A stretch of 64,000 nucleotides of DNA from Variovorax sp. (GTDB lineage Bacteria; Pseudomonadota; Gammaproteobacteria; Burkholderiales; Burkholderiaceae_C), in the NCBI GenBank assembly GCA_017744935.1, contig JAGIAI010000025.1:1-64000 (forward strand). Reading direction: 5' to 3'. The stretch's first letter is position 1, and each line of letters opens with the position of its first letter. Under the pieces are notes generated by a model. That model was given only the letters and a program-made list of their open reading frames with translations, was not told the origin of the DNA and made no database searches. A program made the position numbers and the translations under genes. Positions 28,044 to 36,592 of this stretch are shown one piece after another.

Positions 28044-29243
28044 ATGCTGCTGAACCTCTACCGGCGCCATCTCTACGTCCGCATCTGGCTTGCGGTCGTG
28101 GCGGGCGTCTTCATCCTGACGCTCACGGCCAACTGGATCGTGCGCGAGGCCGCCGAGTACGAGCGTGAACGGCTTGCACCCGTGCCGCGCGACGTCGTGG
28201 TGCTCGACGACCAGGACCGCCCCATCGGGCGCGGCAAGGCCATACGCGTGCCGGGACAGGGCCTCGACTTTGATGTCGACCTGGGTGACGGTCGCAACAT
28301 CACGCTGCGCGTCGGACCACGGCCCCAGATGGGTCCACCGGGCGGCCCGGGCCCAGGCCTGGCGCCCTGGCGCTCGCCGTTCGGGCTGGGCTGGATGGTG
28401 GCGCTGATCGGCGTCGCCGTCGCGCTGGGCGTCTATCCGATCGTGCGTCGGCTCACCAAGCGGCTCGAAGGGCTGCAACGCGGCGTCCAGAGTTGGGGAG
28501 AAGGCGACCTCTCGGCGCGGGTCGTCGAAGAGGGGCAGGACGAAGTCGCCGACCTGTCGAAGCGCTTCAACCTGGCGGCCACCCGCATCGAGGAACTCGT
28601 GCGTTCGCACAAGTCGCTGCTCGCAAACGCATCGCACGAATTGCGCTCGCCGCTCGCGCGCATCCGCATGGGCCTGGAACTGATGGGCGGCGAGCGCCCC
28701 AGCGCGGCCGTGCGAGAAGAGATCTCACGCAACATCGCCGAACTCGATCAGCTCATCGACGAGATCCTGCTTGCTAGCCGGCTGGATGCGAAGGAAGCCG
28801 ACATGGGCACCGTCGAAACGGTGGACCTCACGGGCCTTGCCGCCGAGGAATGTGCGCGGGTCGATGCCGACCTCGAAGTGAGCGAAGGCACTCAAAGCGA
28901 CGTGCTCACGGTGCGGGGTGTTCCACGCCTCCTGCGCCGCGCGATCCGCAACCTGCTTGAAAACGCCCGCCGCTATGGCGCCGGCGAAACCAGCGTCGAA
29001 CTGGCGAGTCGCGGCAACCTCGCCGAGATCCGCGTCAGCGACCGCGGCCCCGGTGTGCCGGCTGCGCTGCGCGATCGCATCTTCGAGCCCTTCTATCGGC
29101 TGCCCGGCGCGAGCGAACGCAATGGCGGCGTCGGTCTGGGTCTGGCGCTGGTCAAGTCCATCACCGAACGCCATGGCGGCAGCGTCCGCTGCGAAGACCG
29201 CCCGGGCGGCGGTGCGAGCTTCGTCATCACGCTCCCGCACTAG
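28044..29243 (+). CDS. Membrane sensor histidine kinase
   Basis: This is a 399-residue kinase with two membrane helices (about residues 12-31 and 114-133) around a short Pro/Gly-rich periplasmic loop. HAMP follows, then HisKA with phospho-acceptor His198 ('NASHELRSPLARI'), and HATPase_c with 'NLLENARRYG' and 'GGVGLGLALVKSI'. It partners the preceding regulator. The island's left repeat begins three bases after the stop, so the integration spared the coding region. Confidence 0.94.
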   Translation: MLLNLYRRHLYVRIWLAVVAGVFILTLTANWIVREAAEYERERLAPVPRDVVVLDDQDRPIGRGKAIRVPGQGLDFDVDLGDGRNITLRVGPRPQMGPPGGPGPGLAPWRSPFGLGWMVALIGVAVALGVYPIVRRLTKRLEGLQRGVQSWGEGDLSARVVEEGQDEVADLSKRFNLAATRIEELVRSHKSLLANASHELRSPLARIRMGLELMGGERPSAAVREEISRNIAELDQLIDEILLASRLDAKEADMGTVETVDLTGLAAEECARVDADLEVSEGTQSDVLTVRGVPRLLRRAIRNLLENARRYGAGETSVELASRGNLAEIRVSDRGPGVPAALRDRIFEPFYRLPGASERNGGVGLGLALVKSITERHGGSVRCEDRPGGGASFVITLPH

Positions 29244-29245
29244 AG

Positions 29246-29297
29246 CTCGCCCCCAGCCTCGCCCACTTCGTGTGGCTCTGCACCCCCTACCGGGGGC
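29246..29297. repeat. Intergenic repeat, copy 3, left half (split by island)
   Basis: 'CCCAGCCTCGCCCACTTCGT' is identical to copy 2. The copy runs through the central hairpin 'CCCCTACCGGGGGC' and then stops. Its missing right half ('AATACCTGTGGCCCGGCAAA') is found 12.3 kb away at 41627. Confidence 0.85.
29284..29297. other. attL-type core repeat
   Basis: The 14-base sequence CCCCTACCGGGGGC is identical to 41613-41626. It lies 164 bases before the integrase start and coincides with the hairpin core of the intergenic repeat. Confidence 0.8.
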
Positions 29298-29410
29298 CGT
29301 AACCGTTCATAAACTGCGTTTCGCTGAGAACGAAAAAGCGGATTTTCAGAGGGAAAACCGCAAAATCCGTGATCAGCGAGGTGCACCGGATTCCACGTTT
29401 TTGTCCCGCT

Positions 29411-29434
29411 TTACGGATACCGTTACGGATACCG
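29411..29434. repeat. Tandem 12-bp direct repeat near attL
   Basis: TTACGGATACCG occurs twice head to tail between attL and the integrase start. This is where integrase arm-type or excisionase sites often lie. Confidence 0.6.
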
Positions 29435-29460
29435 CCCTGCGCCATGTTCAACCCTTTTCG

Positions 29461-30679
29461 ATGGACGACATGGCCGACTACAGAATCGACACCCCCGCCG
29501 CCCGCGCGAAGCTCGCGCCGCGCCGCAAGCCCTATTTTCACAAGATCCTGACGAACCGCTTCGTCGGCTTCCGCTACATGACCCCCGGGCACCCCGGGGA
29601 CCCGGAGCGCCAAGCGCCAGGAAGGCCGCAAGGAAGTCGCCCTCCCGCTCGGGACACTTGACCACCTGGCCGAGAAGGATCGCTTCGCCTTCGCCCTCAA
29701 GGCGGCCCAGAAGTGGTTCGACGAGCAGGATACCCTCACCAAGGGCCAGACCATCATCCCGTCGAAGATGACGCTGCGCCAGGCGGTACAGGCCTACATC
29801 GTCGAGCAGGGCAAGAAGACCAAGAACGGCCTGGAGGCCGCGCGCTCGACGCGCTCGCGCTTCAACCTGCTCGTGGTGCCCTATGCCGACGAGAACGGCC
29901 GACGCTGGATTGATACCCCGATCGCCAGGATCACCACGGCCGAGTTCGCAGCCTGGCGCGAGTGGGTCGTGAAACTGCCAGTCACCCGAACGGGCGCGAT
30001 CGCCGGCAAGCCGCGCAAGGCCTCGACCGTGAACCGCGACGTGGCGAGCTTCCGGGCCGCGCTTAACCTCGCAGCGAAGGTTCACCGCTTGCACGACCAC
30101 TGGAGCGAGGTCCTCAAGCGCGACCTCGTCGGCGACGAGGGCCGGGGCTCGGAGGTCTATCTCAAGCCGGGGCAGCGTGCGGACCTGCTCGCCTCGGCAG
30201 CCGAGCTCGCACCCCACCTCCGGCCGCTCGCCAAGGCAATGCTCATCGTGCCGATCCGCCCGGGTGCCTTGGCCGCGCTCACGGTCGCCGACTATGACCG
30301 CCGCAAGCACAGCTTGTGGATTCACACCGACAAGGTCAACGCGGGCCGCTGGGTGACCCTGCCCGCCAGGAATAAGGACGGCACCCCGCACGAGTCGGTG
30401 GCGCTTCTCGCTGACCTGGTCCACCACAAGCTGCCCGCCGCGCCGCTGTTCGCGAACGACGGCGGCGGCCACTGGAATGCCAAGACCTGGAACGTCGCGA
30501 TCAAGGAAGTCGCCGCCGCGGCGAAGCTCCCGAAAGAGCTGACGATCTACTGGCTGCGCCACTCGCGCATCACCGACCTGATCACCGCGGGCATCGCGCC
30601 CATGACCATCGCCAAGATGGCTGGAAGTCGTCAAAACAGTTTCCACCCCACTCTTCTGGGCGGTAACCGTGGTGTGTAG
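29461..30679 (+). pseudogene. Tyrosine-type site-specific integrase, frameshifted and truncated
   Basis: The first ~40 residues ('YFHKILTNRFVGFRYM') read in frame 1; the rest ('KEVALPLGTLDHLAEKDRF' onward) reads in frame 2. The shift maps to a run of five C at 29582-29586. The catalytic domain has box-I 'IRPGALAALTV' (Ala where Glu is usual) and box-II 'LRHSRITDLITAG'. Homology ends at 'IAKMAGS' near 30620, where family members continue to the catalytic tyrosine ('EKHYGHL'-like). The last 15 residues are unrelated readthrough. Integrase activity is therefore not expected. Confidence 0.88.
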
Positions 30680-31176
30680 CTTGCTGATCAACATCGCGAG
30701 CAACTATCTGCAGCGCCGCCTGGACAAAGGGCATGCTTGGTTCGCACGGTGGAAAGGCGCTCGATCGGCCGCGAGGCAAGCATCGCATGACCGGCAACTG
30801 AGTGACCTCATTCAACATCCGGACCTTGTTGAGCCCTACATTGCTCGCGAAGGTCGTCTCTGGGCCGCAGCGGTGTTGTCCTGTCTTGCCGCCCTGGTGC
30901 TTGCGGCGTTCTACCTTCTTACTGTTCAGGCGGCGGATAGAGGGCCGTCCTACACGGTCATTCGCATGGTTCTTTCTGGGATTGGGTCTGGGCGTACTGG
31001 CTGGAGGACTTGCCCTAATGACATCGGCGACTCAGGCCGCCGATGTCCTGATTGCTCTCGGCCGCGCAAGGCGTAGCGGTCATCTTGCGCAGCTTGGCGA
31101 GCAGAACCAGCGCGATGATGAACGGCAAGGAAGTACAACGGCCGAAGAGGCTGATTCAGCCTCGTCTACTCGGTAG
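30621..31176 (+). pseudogene. Small two-helix membrane protein, frameshifted
   Basis: From 30621 the frame reads 'LEVVKTVSTPLFWAVTVV' without a normal start codon, directly abutting the integrase break; a GTG occurs at 30669. A second helix ('AAVLSCLAALVLAAFYLL') follows. At about 30958-30966 the reading continues in another frame as 'FAWFFLGLGLGVLAGGLAL'. The native protein appears to have lost its start and suffered one frameshift. Family not recognised. Confidence 0.6.
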
Positions 31177-31282
31177 TTGGCCGAGAACGCGGCGCGCGCC
31201 TCGGAAGCGCCCCCTCTAAACTTGTGGCAACCGAGCCGGCCGGGCGCTCCGTCCGCCCGAACTTCAGATAGAGACTCGACCA

Positions 31283-31321
31283 AAGGCCCCCGATGGCCAC
31301 GCTCGGGGGCCTTGCTTTTTC
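31283..31321 (+). terminator. Rho-independent terminator
   Basis: An 11-bp perfect stem (AAGGCCCCCGA / TCGGGGGCCTT) with a 9-base loop is followed by GCTTTTTT. The surrounding stretch from about 31177 to 31476 has no supported gene. Confidence 0.8.
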
Positions 31322-31476
31322 AAGCGCTGCGAAACGGCCGCAGCTGCATTTTCGGATTTATCTGATGGACTCCCCGTGGACGCCCTTCTTAGAGTGGCGG
31401 CTTAAAGGCGCACGCTCTCTCTTTCTGCGCGCCTAGAAGCTGAATACCCGCGCGCTTCGACGCGGCAAGAAGAACA

Positions 31477-31711
31477 GTGGCATCGCTTTCCCCGAGGGAG
31501 GAAGGGCGCAGGGCGGTCGCGTGCCGCGCTCCGGGACTCTCAATATCTGCTGTCACATCTTTGCTCCTCGCAGGGCTGGCTTTGCCGTTCGCGGCTCAAG
31601 CGCAACTTGCATCGAGCCCGCGTCCTGCGATCGAGGAGCAGCGCCAGCAGGAGCGCGAACGGGCTCTGCGCGAGCAGCAGGAGCGCAGTGTCGACGCGCG
31701 CATCGAGCGAA
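31477..31711 (+). pseudogene. N-terminal remnant of CdiB/FhaC-type two-partner secretion transporter
   Basis: The frame opening at a GTG encodes a signal peptide ('LLLAGLALPFAAQAQ') and then the Gln/Glu/Arg-rich helix typical of TpsB N-termini ('EEQRQQERERALREQQERS'). The POTRA domains and beta-barrel are absent. The frame meets the cdiA-like frame near 31711. A deletion has removed most of cdiB and the 5' part of cdiA. Confidence 0.75.
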
Positions 31712-34427
31712 CACCGTCGACAGCACGCGTGCCGTCGCCTCGGAGATCGGCGGGCGCACCGTCACCATCGTCGCGGGCAACGACATCGGCGTGAAGGGCT
31801 CCAACATCATCGGCGACCAAGGCACCACGCTGGTCGCCGGCAGCGACATCAAGATCGAGTCGGTCACCGAAACCAGGAACACCAGCGGCAGCAACCAGAT
31901 CAGCCGCAGCGGTGTCTTCTCATCCGACGCGGCCGTCACCTTCGGCAAGCAGGAAGAGCAGAGCAGCATTCGCCGCAGCAGCACGAGCGCGGCCGGCAGC
32001 ACTGTCGGCAGCATCTCGGGCAACGTGAATATCGTTGCCGGCAACAGCTACAGCCAGGTTGGCAGCGACGTGATTGCGGCCACCGGCGATGTGAACATCC
32101 TCGCCAAGGACGTTCGCATCACCGAAGCGCGCGAGACCTCGCAGACGCACACCGAGCAGCGCTACCGGCAAAGCGGCATCAGCGTTGGCGTGAGTTCGCC
32201 GCTTCTCGATGCGGGCATGGCCGCGCGTGATCTGGCCGAGGCTTCGGGGAAGACCGAGAGCAGCCGGATGCAGGCGCTGGGGGTTGCTGCCGGAGCGGGC
32301 ACCGTCCACAACGGCAAGAACGCTCAGGAGGCCGCAAACGCCAGGGCTGCGGATGCTGGGTCTTCAAGCCCGATGGCCGGCAAGTTGACGGTGACCGCTG
32401 GTGGCAGTCGCAGCGAAAACACCAGCGATCAAAGCGCCAATACCGCGAAGGGTTCGAATGTTCACGCGGGCGGCGATGTCAACATCATGGCGCTGGGCGG
32501 CGGTGCGGATAGCAACATCCTCATCCAGGGCAGCAACGTCAGCGCGGGCAAGAACGTCAACCTCGCGGCCGACAACAAGATCGAACTGCTGGCGGCGGAA
32601 AACACGGTCAGCCACAGCAGCTCTAGCAGTTCCAGCGGCTGGAGTGCAGGCGTCGGGTTCGCGAGCGGAAGTCAGAACGGCGTGACCTTCGAGGTCGGCG
32701 CGAACACCGGCAAGGGCAGCAGCGATGGCAGCGGCACCTACTGGACCAACACGCACGTCACCGCCGGCAACCAGGTCAACATGATCAGTGGCGGGGACAC
32801 CACGCTCAAGGGCGCGGTGGTTTCGGCCGATCAGGTCAATGCGCTGGTCGGCGGCAACCTCACCATCCAGAGCTTGCAGGACACGAGCGTCAACGCGTCG
32901 AAGCAAAGTGGCGGTGGCTTCTCGGCCAGCGTGTGCACGCCGCCCTTCTGTTATGGCGATAGCAGCGCAAGTGCCAATGCATACAACACGCACGCGAACG
33001 GCAACTACGCGAGCGTGACGGAGCAAAGCGGCATCAAGGCGGGGGACGGCGGATTCAACGTTCACGTCGCGGGCGACACGAACCTCATTGGCGGCGTGAT
33101 CGAGAGCACGCAGGCGGCTGTCGATCAAGCCAAGAACAGCTTCAGCACCGCTAACCTCACGATCACTGACATCGCCAACGTCGATCAGCAGACGGGTGGC
33201 GGCTGGAGCGTGAGCGTCAGCACGGACGGCAGCAAGCCCAATGGATCGTCGGCGGGCTTCTCCAACCTGGATGAAGGCCAGGAAAGCGTGACGCGCTCGG
33301 GCATCTCCGGCATCGCGGGCGATGAGAGTGTGAGGACCGGCGACAACAGCAGCGTCGGGGCACTGGCGAATCGCTGGAACGAGCAGCAAGCGATGCAGGA
33401 CCTCGCGGCGCAGCAACAGATCACGGCGGCCTTCGGGTCAAGCGCGGCGACCGCTTGGGGCGACTACGCGAACAAGCAGGAAGCGGCTGCGCAAACGGAC
33501 GAAGACAAGGCATGTTGGAGCGCATCGGGCGCATGCCGTGCGGCGGGCCACATGGTCATCGGGGGCCTGTCTGGTGGTGTGGAGGGACTGCTCGGGGCCG
33601 GTGCAGCCACGCAACTGGCCGGAACCATCGATCAGGCCGTGACGAATGCGGGCCTGACCGGTGCCGCGCACGACGCGGTAGTGGCGGGACTGACGACGGC
33701 CGTGGGTGGTGCGCTCGGTGGAACGGCCGGTGCGGCTGGTGCTTACAACGAGGTGACGAACAACTACCTCTCAAGCAAACAAGTGCTCGAGATGATGGAC
33801 CAGCTGCGCGAGGCTGAAACCCAGGCCGAGCGCGACAAGATCCTGAAAGACTACGCAGACTTGAGCGGCCGGCAAAGCGCGGAGGCCAAAGGTTGCACGT
33901 CCCAGTGTGACGCCATCGCCGAAGATGCTTACGGGGGCAAGCAGGCGCTCGACTCGGTTAAGAACGAGCTGAAGAATTTGGCTGGGGATTCGTCTGTAGC
34001 GGAACAAATCCTAGGAACGCAAAAGAACGACAGCCTATTCTTCACTAGCCTCGGCAATGGCTGGATTGATTCGCATGGAAATCCTATCGATATTTCCAAA
34101 CAAATGCGCCAGACGGGTAAGGATATGGCGGACAGCATTTCGTCGGCAGCTGCGTACGCTTCAGCTGGATGTGCGACCGTTGTAGTGTGCGCTCCCGCTA
34201 TTCCAGCATTTACGGCGGCCGGCTTTTGGACCGGGATGGCGGGGTCTTTTATATTCGACGTCAATCCTGCTGGCGCATTTGTAGACACTGCCATTGATAA
34301 GTCGATCGATACGATCAGATATAAACTGAAAGTGCCCGCCTTGATTTCTACTTCAATCGCAGAGGGCATAAAGGGATCAAAGGAGATGAGTGACTGGAAG
34401 GACTCGCTATCAATTGACAAGAGGTAA
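31521..34427 (+). CDS. CdiA/FhaB-type adhesin-toxin, C-terminal half with toxin-like tail
   Basis: The open frame is 968 residues, but the first ~63 are out-of-frame cdiB sequence; recognisable CdiA begins near 'NTVDSTRAVASEIGG'. The middle is made of hemagglutinin repeats ('AGKNVNLAADNKIELLAAEN' and similar). A pretoxin region ends in 'YNEVTNNYLSS' at 33759-33770. The remaining ~218 residues are the variable C-terminus; base composition becomes AT-richer from about 33960, and a hydrophobic stretch ('CATVVVCAPAIPAFTAAGF') suggests membrane action. The TPS secretion domain and signal are missing, so export is doubtful. Confidence 0.8.
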   Translation: MPRSGTLNICCHIFAPRRAGFAVRGSSATCIEPASCDRGAAPAGARTGSARAAGAQCRRAHRANTVDSTRAVASEIGGRTVTIVAGNDIGVKGSNIIGDQGTTLVAGSDIKIESVTETRNTSGSNQISRSGVFSSDAAVTFGKQEEQSSIRRSSTSAAGSTVGSISGNVNIVAGNSYSQVGSDVIAATGDVNILAKDVRITEARETSQTHTEQRYRQSGISVGVSSPLLDAGMAARDLAEASGKTESSRMQALGVAAGAGTVHNGKNAQEAANARAADAGSSSPMAGKLTVTAGGSRSENTSDQSANTAKGSNVHAGGDVNIMALGGGADSNILIQGSNVSAGKNVNLAADNKIELLAAENTVSHSSSSSSSGWSAGVGFASGSQNGVTFEVGANTGKGSSDGSGTYWTNTHVTAGNQVNMISGGDTTLKGAVVSADQVNALVGGNLTIQSLQDTSVNASKQSGGGFSASVCTPPFCYGDSSASANAYNTHANGNYASVTEQSGIKAGDGGFNVHVAGDTNLIGGVIESTQAAVDQAKNSFSTANLTITDIANVDQQTGGGWSVSVSTDGSKPNGSSAGFSNLDEGQESVTRSGISGIAGDESVRTGDNSSVGALANRWNEQQAMQDLAAQQQITAAFGSSAATAWGDYANKQEAAAQTDEDKACWSASGACRAAGHMVIGGLSGGVEGLLGAGAATQLAGTIDQAVTNAGLTGAAHDAVVAGLTTAVGGALGGTAGAAGAYNEVTNNYLSSKQVLEMMDQLREAETQAERDKILKDYADLSGRQSAEAKGCTSQCDAIAEDAYGGKQALDSVKNELKNLAGDSSVAEQILGTQKNDSLFFTSLGNGWIDSHGNPIDISKQMRQTGKDMADSISSAAAYASAGCATVVVCAPAIPAFTAAGFWTGMAGSFIFDVNPAGAFVDTAIDKSIDTIRYKLKVPALISTSIAEGIKGSKEMSDWKDSLSIDKR

Positions 34428-34429
34428 TT

Positions 34430-34687
34430 TTGAAGAACCTATTTTATAAATACTCGATACTCGGAGTTCCTTTGGGGGCTTCGGGTTTTCTATTCAACTC
34501 GCCTTGGATTAGTTACCCACTATTTGTTGCCGGAGCCTTTATTTGTGGATTTGGATGGATGATTGGCATGGAAAAGGCGGGGCAAGAAGCATTAGAGAAG
34601 CAAAACAAAAAAAAGAAAGGGAAAAGAGAAGATGAAAAAAGACCTCTAACTCAAGGCCGAGGTCAAGTCGCAAGAACATCCCTTTGA
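34430..34687 (+). CDS. Small membrane protein, candidate CdiI-type immunity protein
   Basis: The frame starts at TTG three bases after the cdiA stop, with AAGAGG five bases upstream. The 85-residue product has two hydrophobic segments ('YSILGVPLGASGFLF', 'YPLFVAGAFICGFGWMIG') and a Lys-rich tail ('KQNKKKKGKRED'). Position, size, AT-rich composition and likely membrane location fit immunity to a membrane-acting toxin tail. No family recognised; the role is inferred from position. Confidence 0.6.
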   Translation: MKNLFYKYSILGVPLGASGFLFNSPWISYPLFVAGAFICGFGWMIGMEKAGQEALEKQNKKKKGKREDEKRPLTQGRGQVARTSL

Positions 34688-34740
34688 AGAATTCCATCAA
34701 CACTCCCCAGTCTTCTGCAAGACTCAGTTCACAAGCGTCA

Positions 34741-35235
34741 ATGATGAATACATATACCACCCGATCCATTCGTACGCCTACTCAGCCCGAGGTTGCATCA
34801 AACGAAGGGCCTTCGGGCTTCGGCGGATGGCTTCTTCTGCCGCTGATATCCATCACGCTTAGCCCCCTTCCGTTCGCCGCTGGCGCCATGGGTCTTTGGA
34901 TCGGCATGTCTGACAAATGGGGTTCCACGTGGGAACAAAACGCCCCACTTGCTGTTCTGTGTGTAGGCGAAATTTTGGCCAACCTCGCGCTCATGTTCTT
35001 CGCCCTGAATGTCGCTTCGCATTTCTGGCGAAAGACCAAGGAAACACCGTTGCTCTTCACCCTGCTCATGGGCATTAGCCTAGCTGTCCTTGCGCTCGAC
35101 TACATCCTTAGTCTCGCATTCTTCAACGGGGATCAAGTTCCCGGTCGCGGTCTAGCCCGTCAGGCAATTGCATGCGCCATCTGGATTCCCTATTTCCGTG
35201 TCTCCAAGCGGGTCCGGAACACCTTCGTTCGATAA
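34741..35235 (+). CDS. DUF2569 membrane protein
   Basis: The DUF2569 pattern is visible: 'FGGWLLLPLISITLSPL' for the first helix, two further helices ('ILANLALMFFALNVA', 'LLFTLLMGISLAVLALDYIL') and the ending 'IPYFRVSKRVRNTFV'. The ATG at 34741 gives 164 residues; the track extends to a TTG at 34684 that overlaps the previous stop. DUF2569 proteins are of unknown function and often sit near polymorphic toxins, so a second immunity role is possible. Confidence 0.72.
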   Translation: MMNTYTTRSIRTPTQPEVASNEGPSGFGGWLLLPLISITLSPLPFAAGAMGLWIGMSDKWGSTWEQNAPLAVLCVGEILANLALMFFALNVASHFWRKTKETPLLFTLLMGISLAVLALDYILSLAFFNGDQVPGRGLARQAIACAIWIPYFRVSKRVRNTFVR

Positions 35236-35304
35236 GCGCTGCCGCCGCGGCATTTACACGACAGCACTCCGTGGCTGAACCCAATTTCAACGTACACCCA
35301 CATC

Positions 35305-36048
35305 ATGCGCCCTGGAAAGTCCAACTCGCCAGCGATGTACGGCATCAAGCGTAGCTCCGACTCCGAAGCCTGGGCCGTGCGATTGAGCCGCAAGGGGAAG
35401 ACGCTCTACAAACAGTTCTGCTTCAGCCTCTACGGTGGTGAACAAGCAGCACTCGTGCGTGCACAAGTCTGGCGCGACGAGATAGTCAGGGCTCATCCGC
35501 TGATGCCTCGGAGTCAGATGGCCGCCATCGTCCGGCGCAACAACACGAGCGGTATAGCGGGCGTCTCCTGCAGATTGGGGCCGGATGGCGAACCTCGGTG
35601 CTGGACTGCCAGAACTCTGATCGCAGCCAACACGGAGCTGCGTGCCTCATTCAGTGTTACTCGCTATGGCGCGCAGGCCAAACAGTTGGCGATTGCCGAG
35701 CGAGAGAAGCAACTGAAGCAATTGATAGGGCTGACTCACGTGCATAGTGCGGAGGCAATTGTTCGAGTCTCGTCGCCAAGAGAGTTGCCGCCCGATCTTC
35801 CCGTCCCCGTCACAAAGCCCCTGGTTGCCCGGCGAGACAGCAGAAGCGGCATTGCCGGTGTGTACCACCAAACTAAGCGGGAGAGTGACCCAGGACGATG
35901 GTGCGCGCGTACCAACATAGGGGGCGGAAAAATCCTTGTGAAGTCCTTCTACGTCAAGCAGCATGGCGAAGAAAAGGCCAAAGAGTTGGCGATCGCCGAG
36001 CGCAAGCGGCAGCTTGAGCAGGTTCGCGGCGTCTCCGCCCGGCCCTGA
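35305..36048 (+). CDS. Three-repeat AP2-like DNA-binding protein
   Basis: This 247-residue basic protein is built of three copies of an AP2/ERF-like unit. Unit 1 is about residues 12-62 ('KQFCFSLYGGEQAAL'), unit 2 about 79-141 ('SGIAGVSCRLG' ... 'ASFSVTRYGAQAKQLAIA'), unit 3 about 180-240 ('SGIAGVYHQTK' ... 'KSFYVKQHGEEKAKELAIA'). The GI-GV, W-AR and F-V-YG-A landmarks are those of AP2 domains from phage and homing endonucleases. No nuclease motif is visible. It probably binds DNA; the partner is unknown. Confidence 0.72.
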   Translation: MRPGKSNSPAMYGIKRSSDSEAWAVRLSRKGKTLYKQFCFSLYGGEQAALVRAQVWRDEIVRAHPLMPRSQMAAIVRRNNTSGIAGVSCRLGPDGEPRCWTARTLIAANTELRASFSVTRYGAQAKQLAIAEREKQLKQLIGLTHVHSAEAIVRVSSPRELPPDLPVPVTKPLVARRDSRSGIAGVYHQTKRESDPGRWCARTNIGGGKILVKSFYVKQHGEEKAKELAIAERKRQLEQVRGVSARP

Positions 36049-36054
36049 ATTGCC

Positions 36055-36201
36055 ATGCTCGACACTATAAAAGCGTCCCTGCGCCTCATCGCAACGATCC
36101 TGGCCGCCGCGCTTCTGACTGGCTGCGGCGTCCTCGGCTGCGTCGGAGCTGGAAGCAACAGCGGGTATTCCGCGGGGTGTGGGACCAACGTGCGGTTCTG
36201 A
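36055..36201 (+). CDS. Small lipoprotein (48 aa)
   Basis: This ORF is too short for the track. It encodes a basic N-terminus, a hydrophobic helix and a clear lipobox ('AALLTGC', Cys24), then a short Gly/Ser-rich tail with two more Cys. It starts six bases after the AP2-like gene. It could be a phage or plasmid entry-exclusion or lysis lipoprotein; nothing specific is recognised. Confidence 0.6.
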   Translation: MLDTIKASLRLIATILAAALLTGCGVLGCVGAGSNSGYSAGCGTNVRF

Positions 36202-36229
36202 GGGCTAGCGTACCAGCCCGCGTTCGCGG

Positions 36230-36592
36230 TCATTCCTTGCTGGCGGCGCCAGTGCGCGCCGCGAACATCCACCCCGCCACGGCCTCGACGAACCGCGCCC
36301 CGGAGAAGCTCGCGACCACGACGAAGGCCAAGCCCGCCCAAACATCGAACGCCCCCGATTCGCTCAGGAGGAACGCGAGCGTTCCGGCCAGCCAGCCGCT
36401 ACCCATGTGCGCGGCGCAAAGGAGCAGCCTGCGCGTGAACCCACCCGGCAAGTCGGCGCCATCGACCCACAGGCAGCGCTCGATCCGCACCAGCAGCGCG
36501 ACCACCGCCGACGCCGTCGAGAGCCCGGCCGACACGGTCATCAGCGGCAGCGACAGCACGAAGGGCGTGCGCATCTCGTTCGGGTCGATCAC
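36230..36592 (-). CDS. Putative phage holin-like membrane protein
   Basis: GTG at 36592 overlaps the stop of the chaperone ORF (GTGA), giving 120 residues; an ATG at 36574 is the alternative. Hydrophobic segments at 'LMTVSAGLSTASAVVALLV', 'AAHMGSGWLAGTLAFLL' and 'WAGLAFVVVASFSGARF' fit a three-helix holin-like protein. Its place directly after the tail-fibre/chaperone genes is where lysis genes often lie. The holin call is from topology and context. Confidence 0.55.
   Translation of the reverse strand: MIDPNEMRTPFVLSLPLMTVSAGLSTASAVVALLVRIERCLWVDGADLPGGFTRRLLLCAAHMGSGWLAGTLAFLLSESGAFDVWAGLAFVVVASFSGARFVEAVAGWMFAARTGAASKE

Noticed and set aside
29411-29434. Tandem 12-bp repeat considered as a CRISPR or iteron origin
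   Set aside because: Only two adjacent copies without spacers or a replication gene; an integrase-related site is the simpler reading.
32364-33416. A 350-residue minus-strand ORF antisense to cdiA
   Set aside because: No motif, and the repetitive plus-strand CdiA frame explains the openness.
36055-36201. Small lipoprotein considered as an Rz1-type spanin
   Set aside because: It is not embedded in an Rz gene, is on the strand opposite the tail genes and is not proline-rich.
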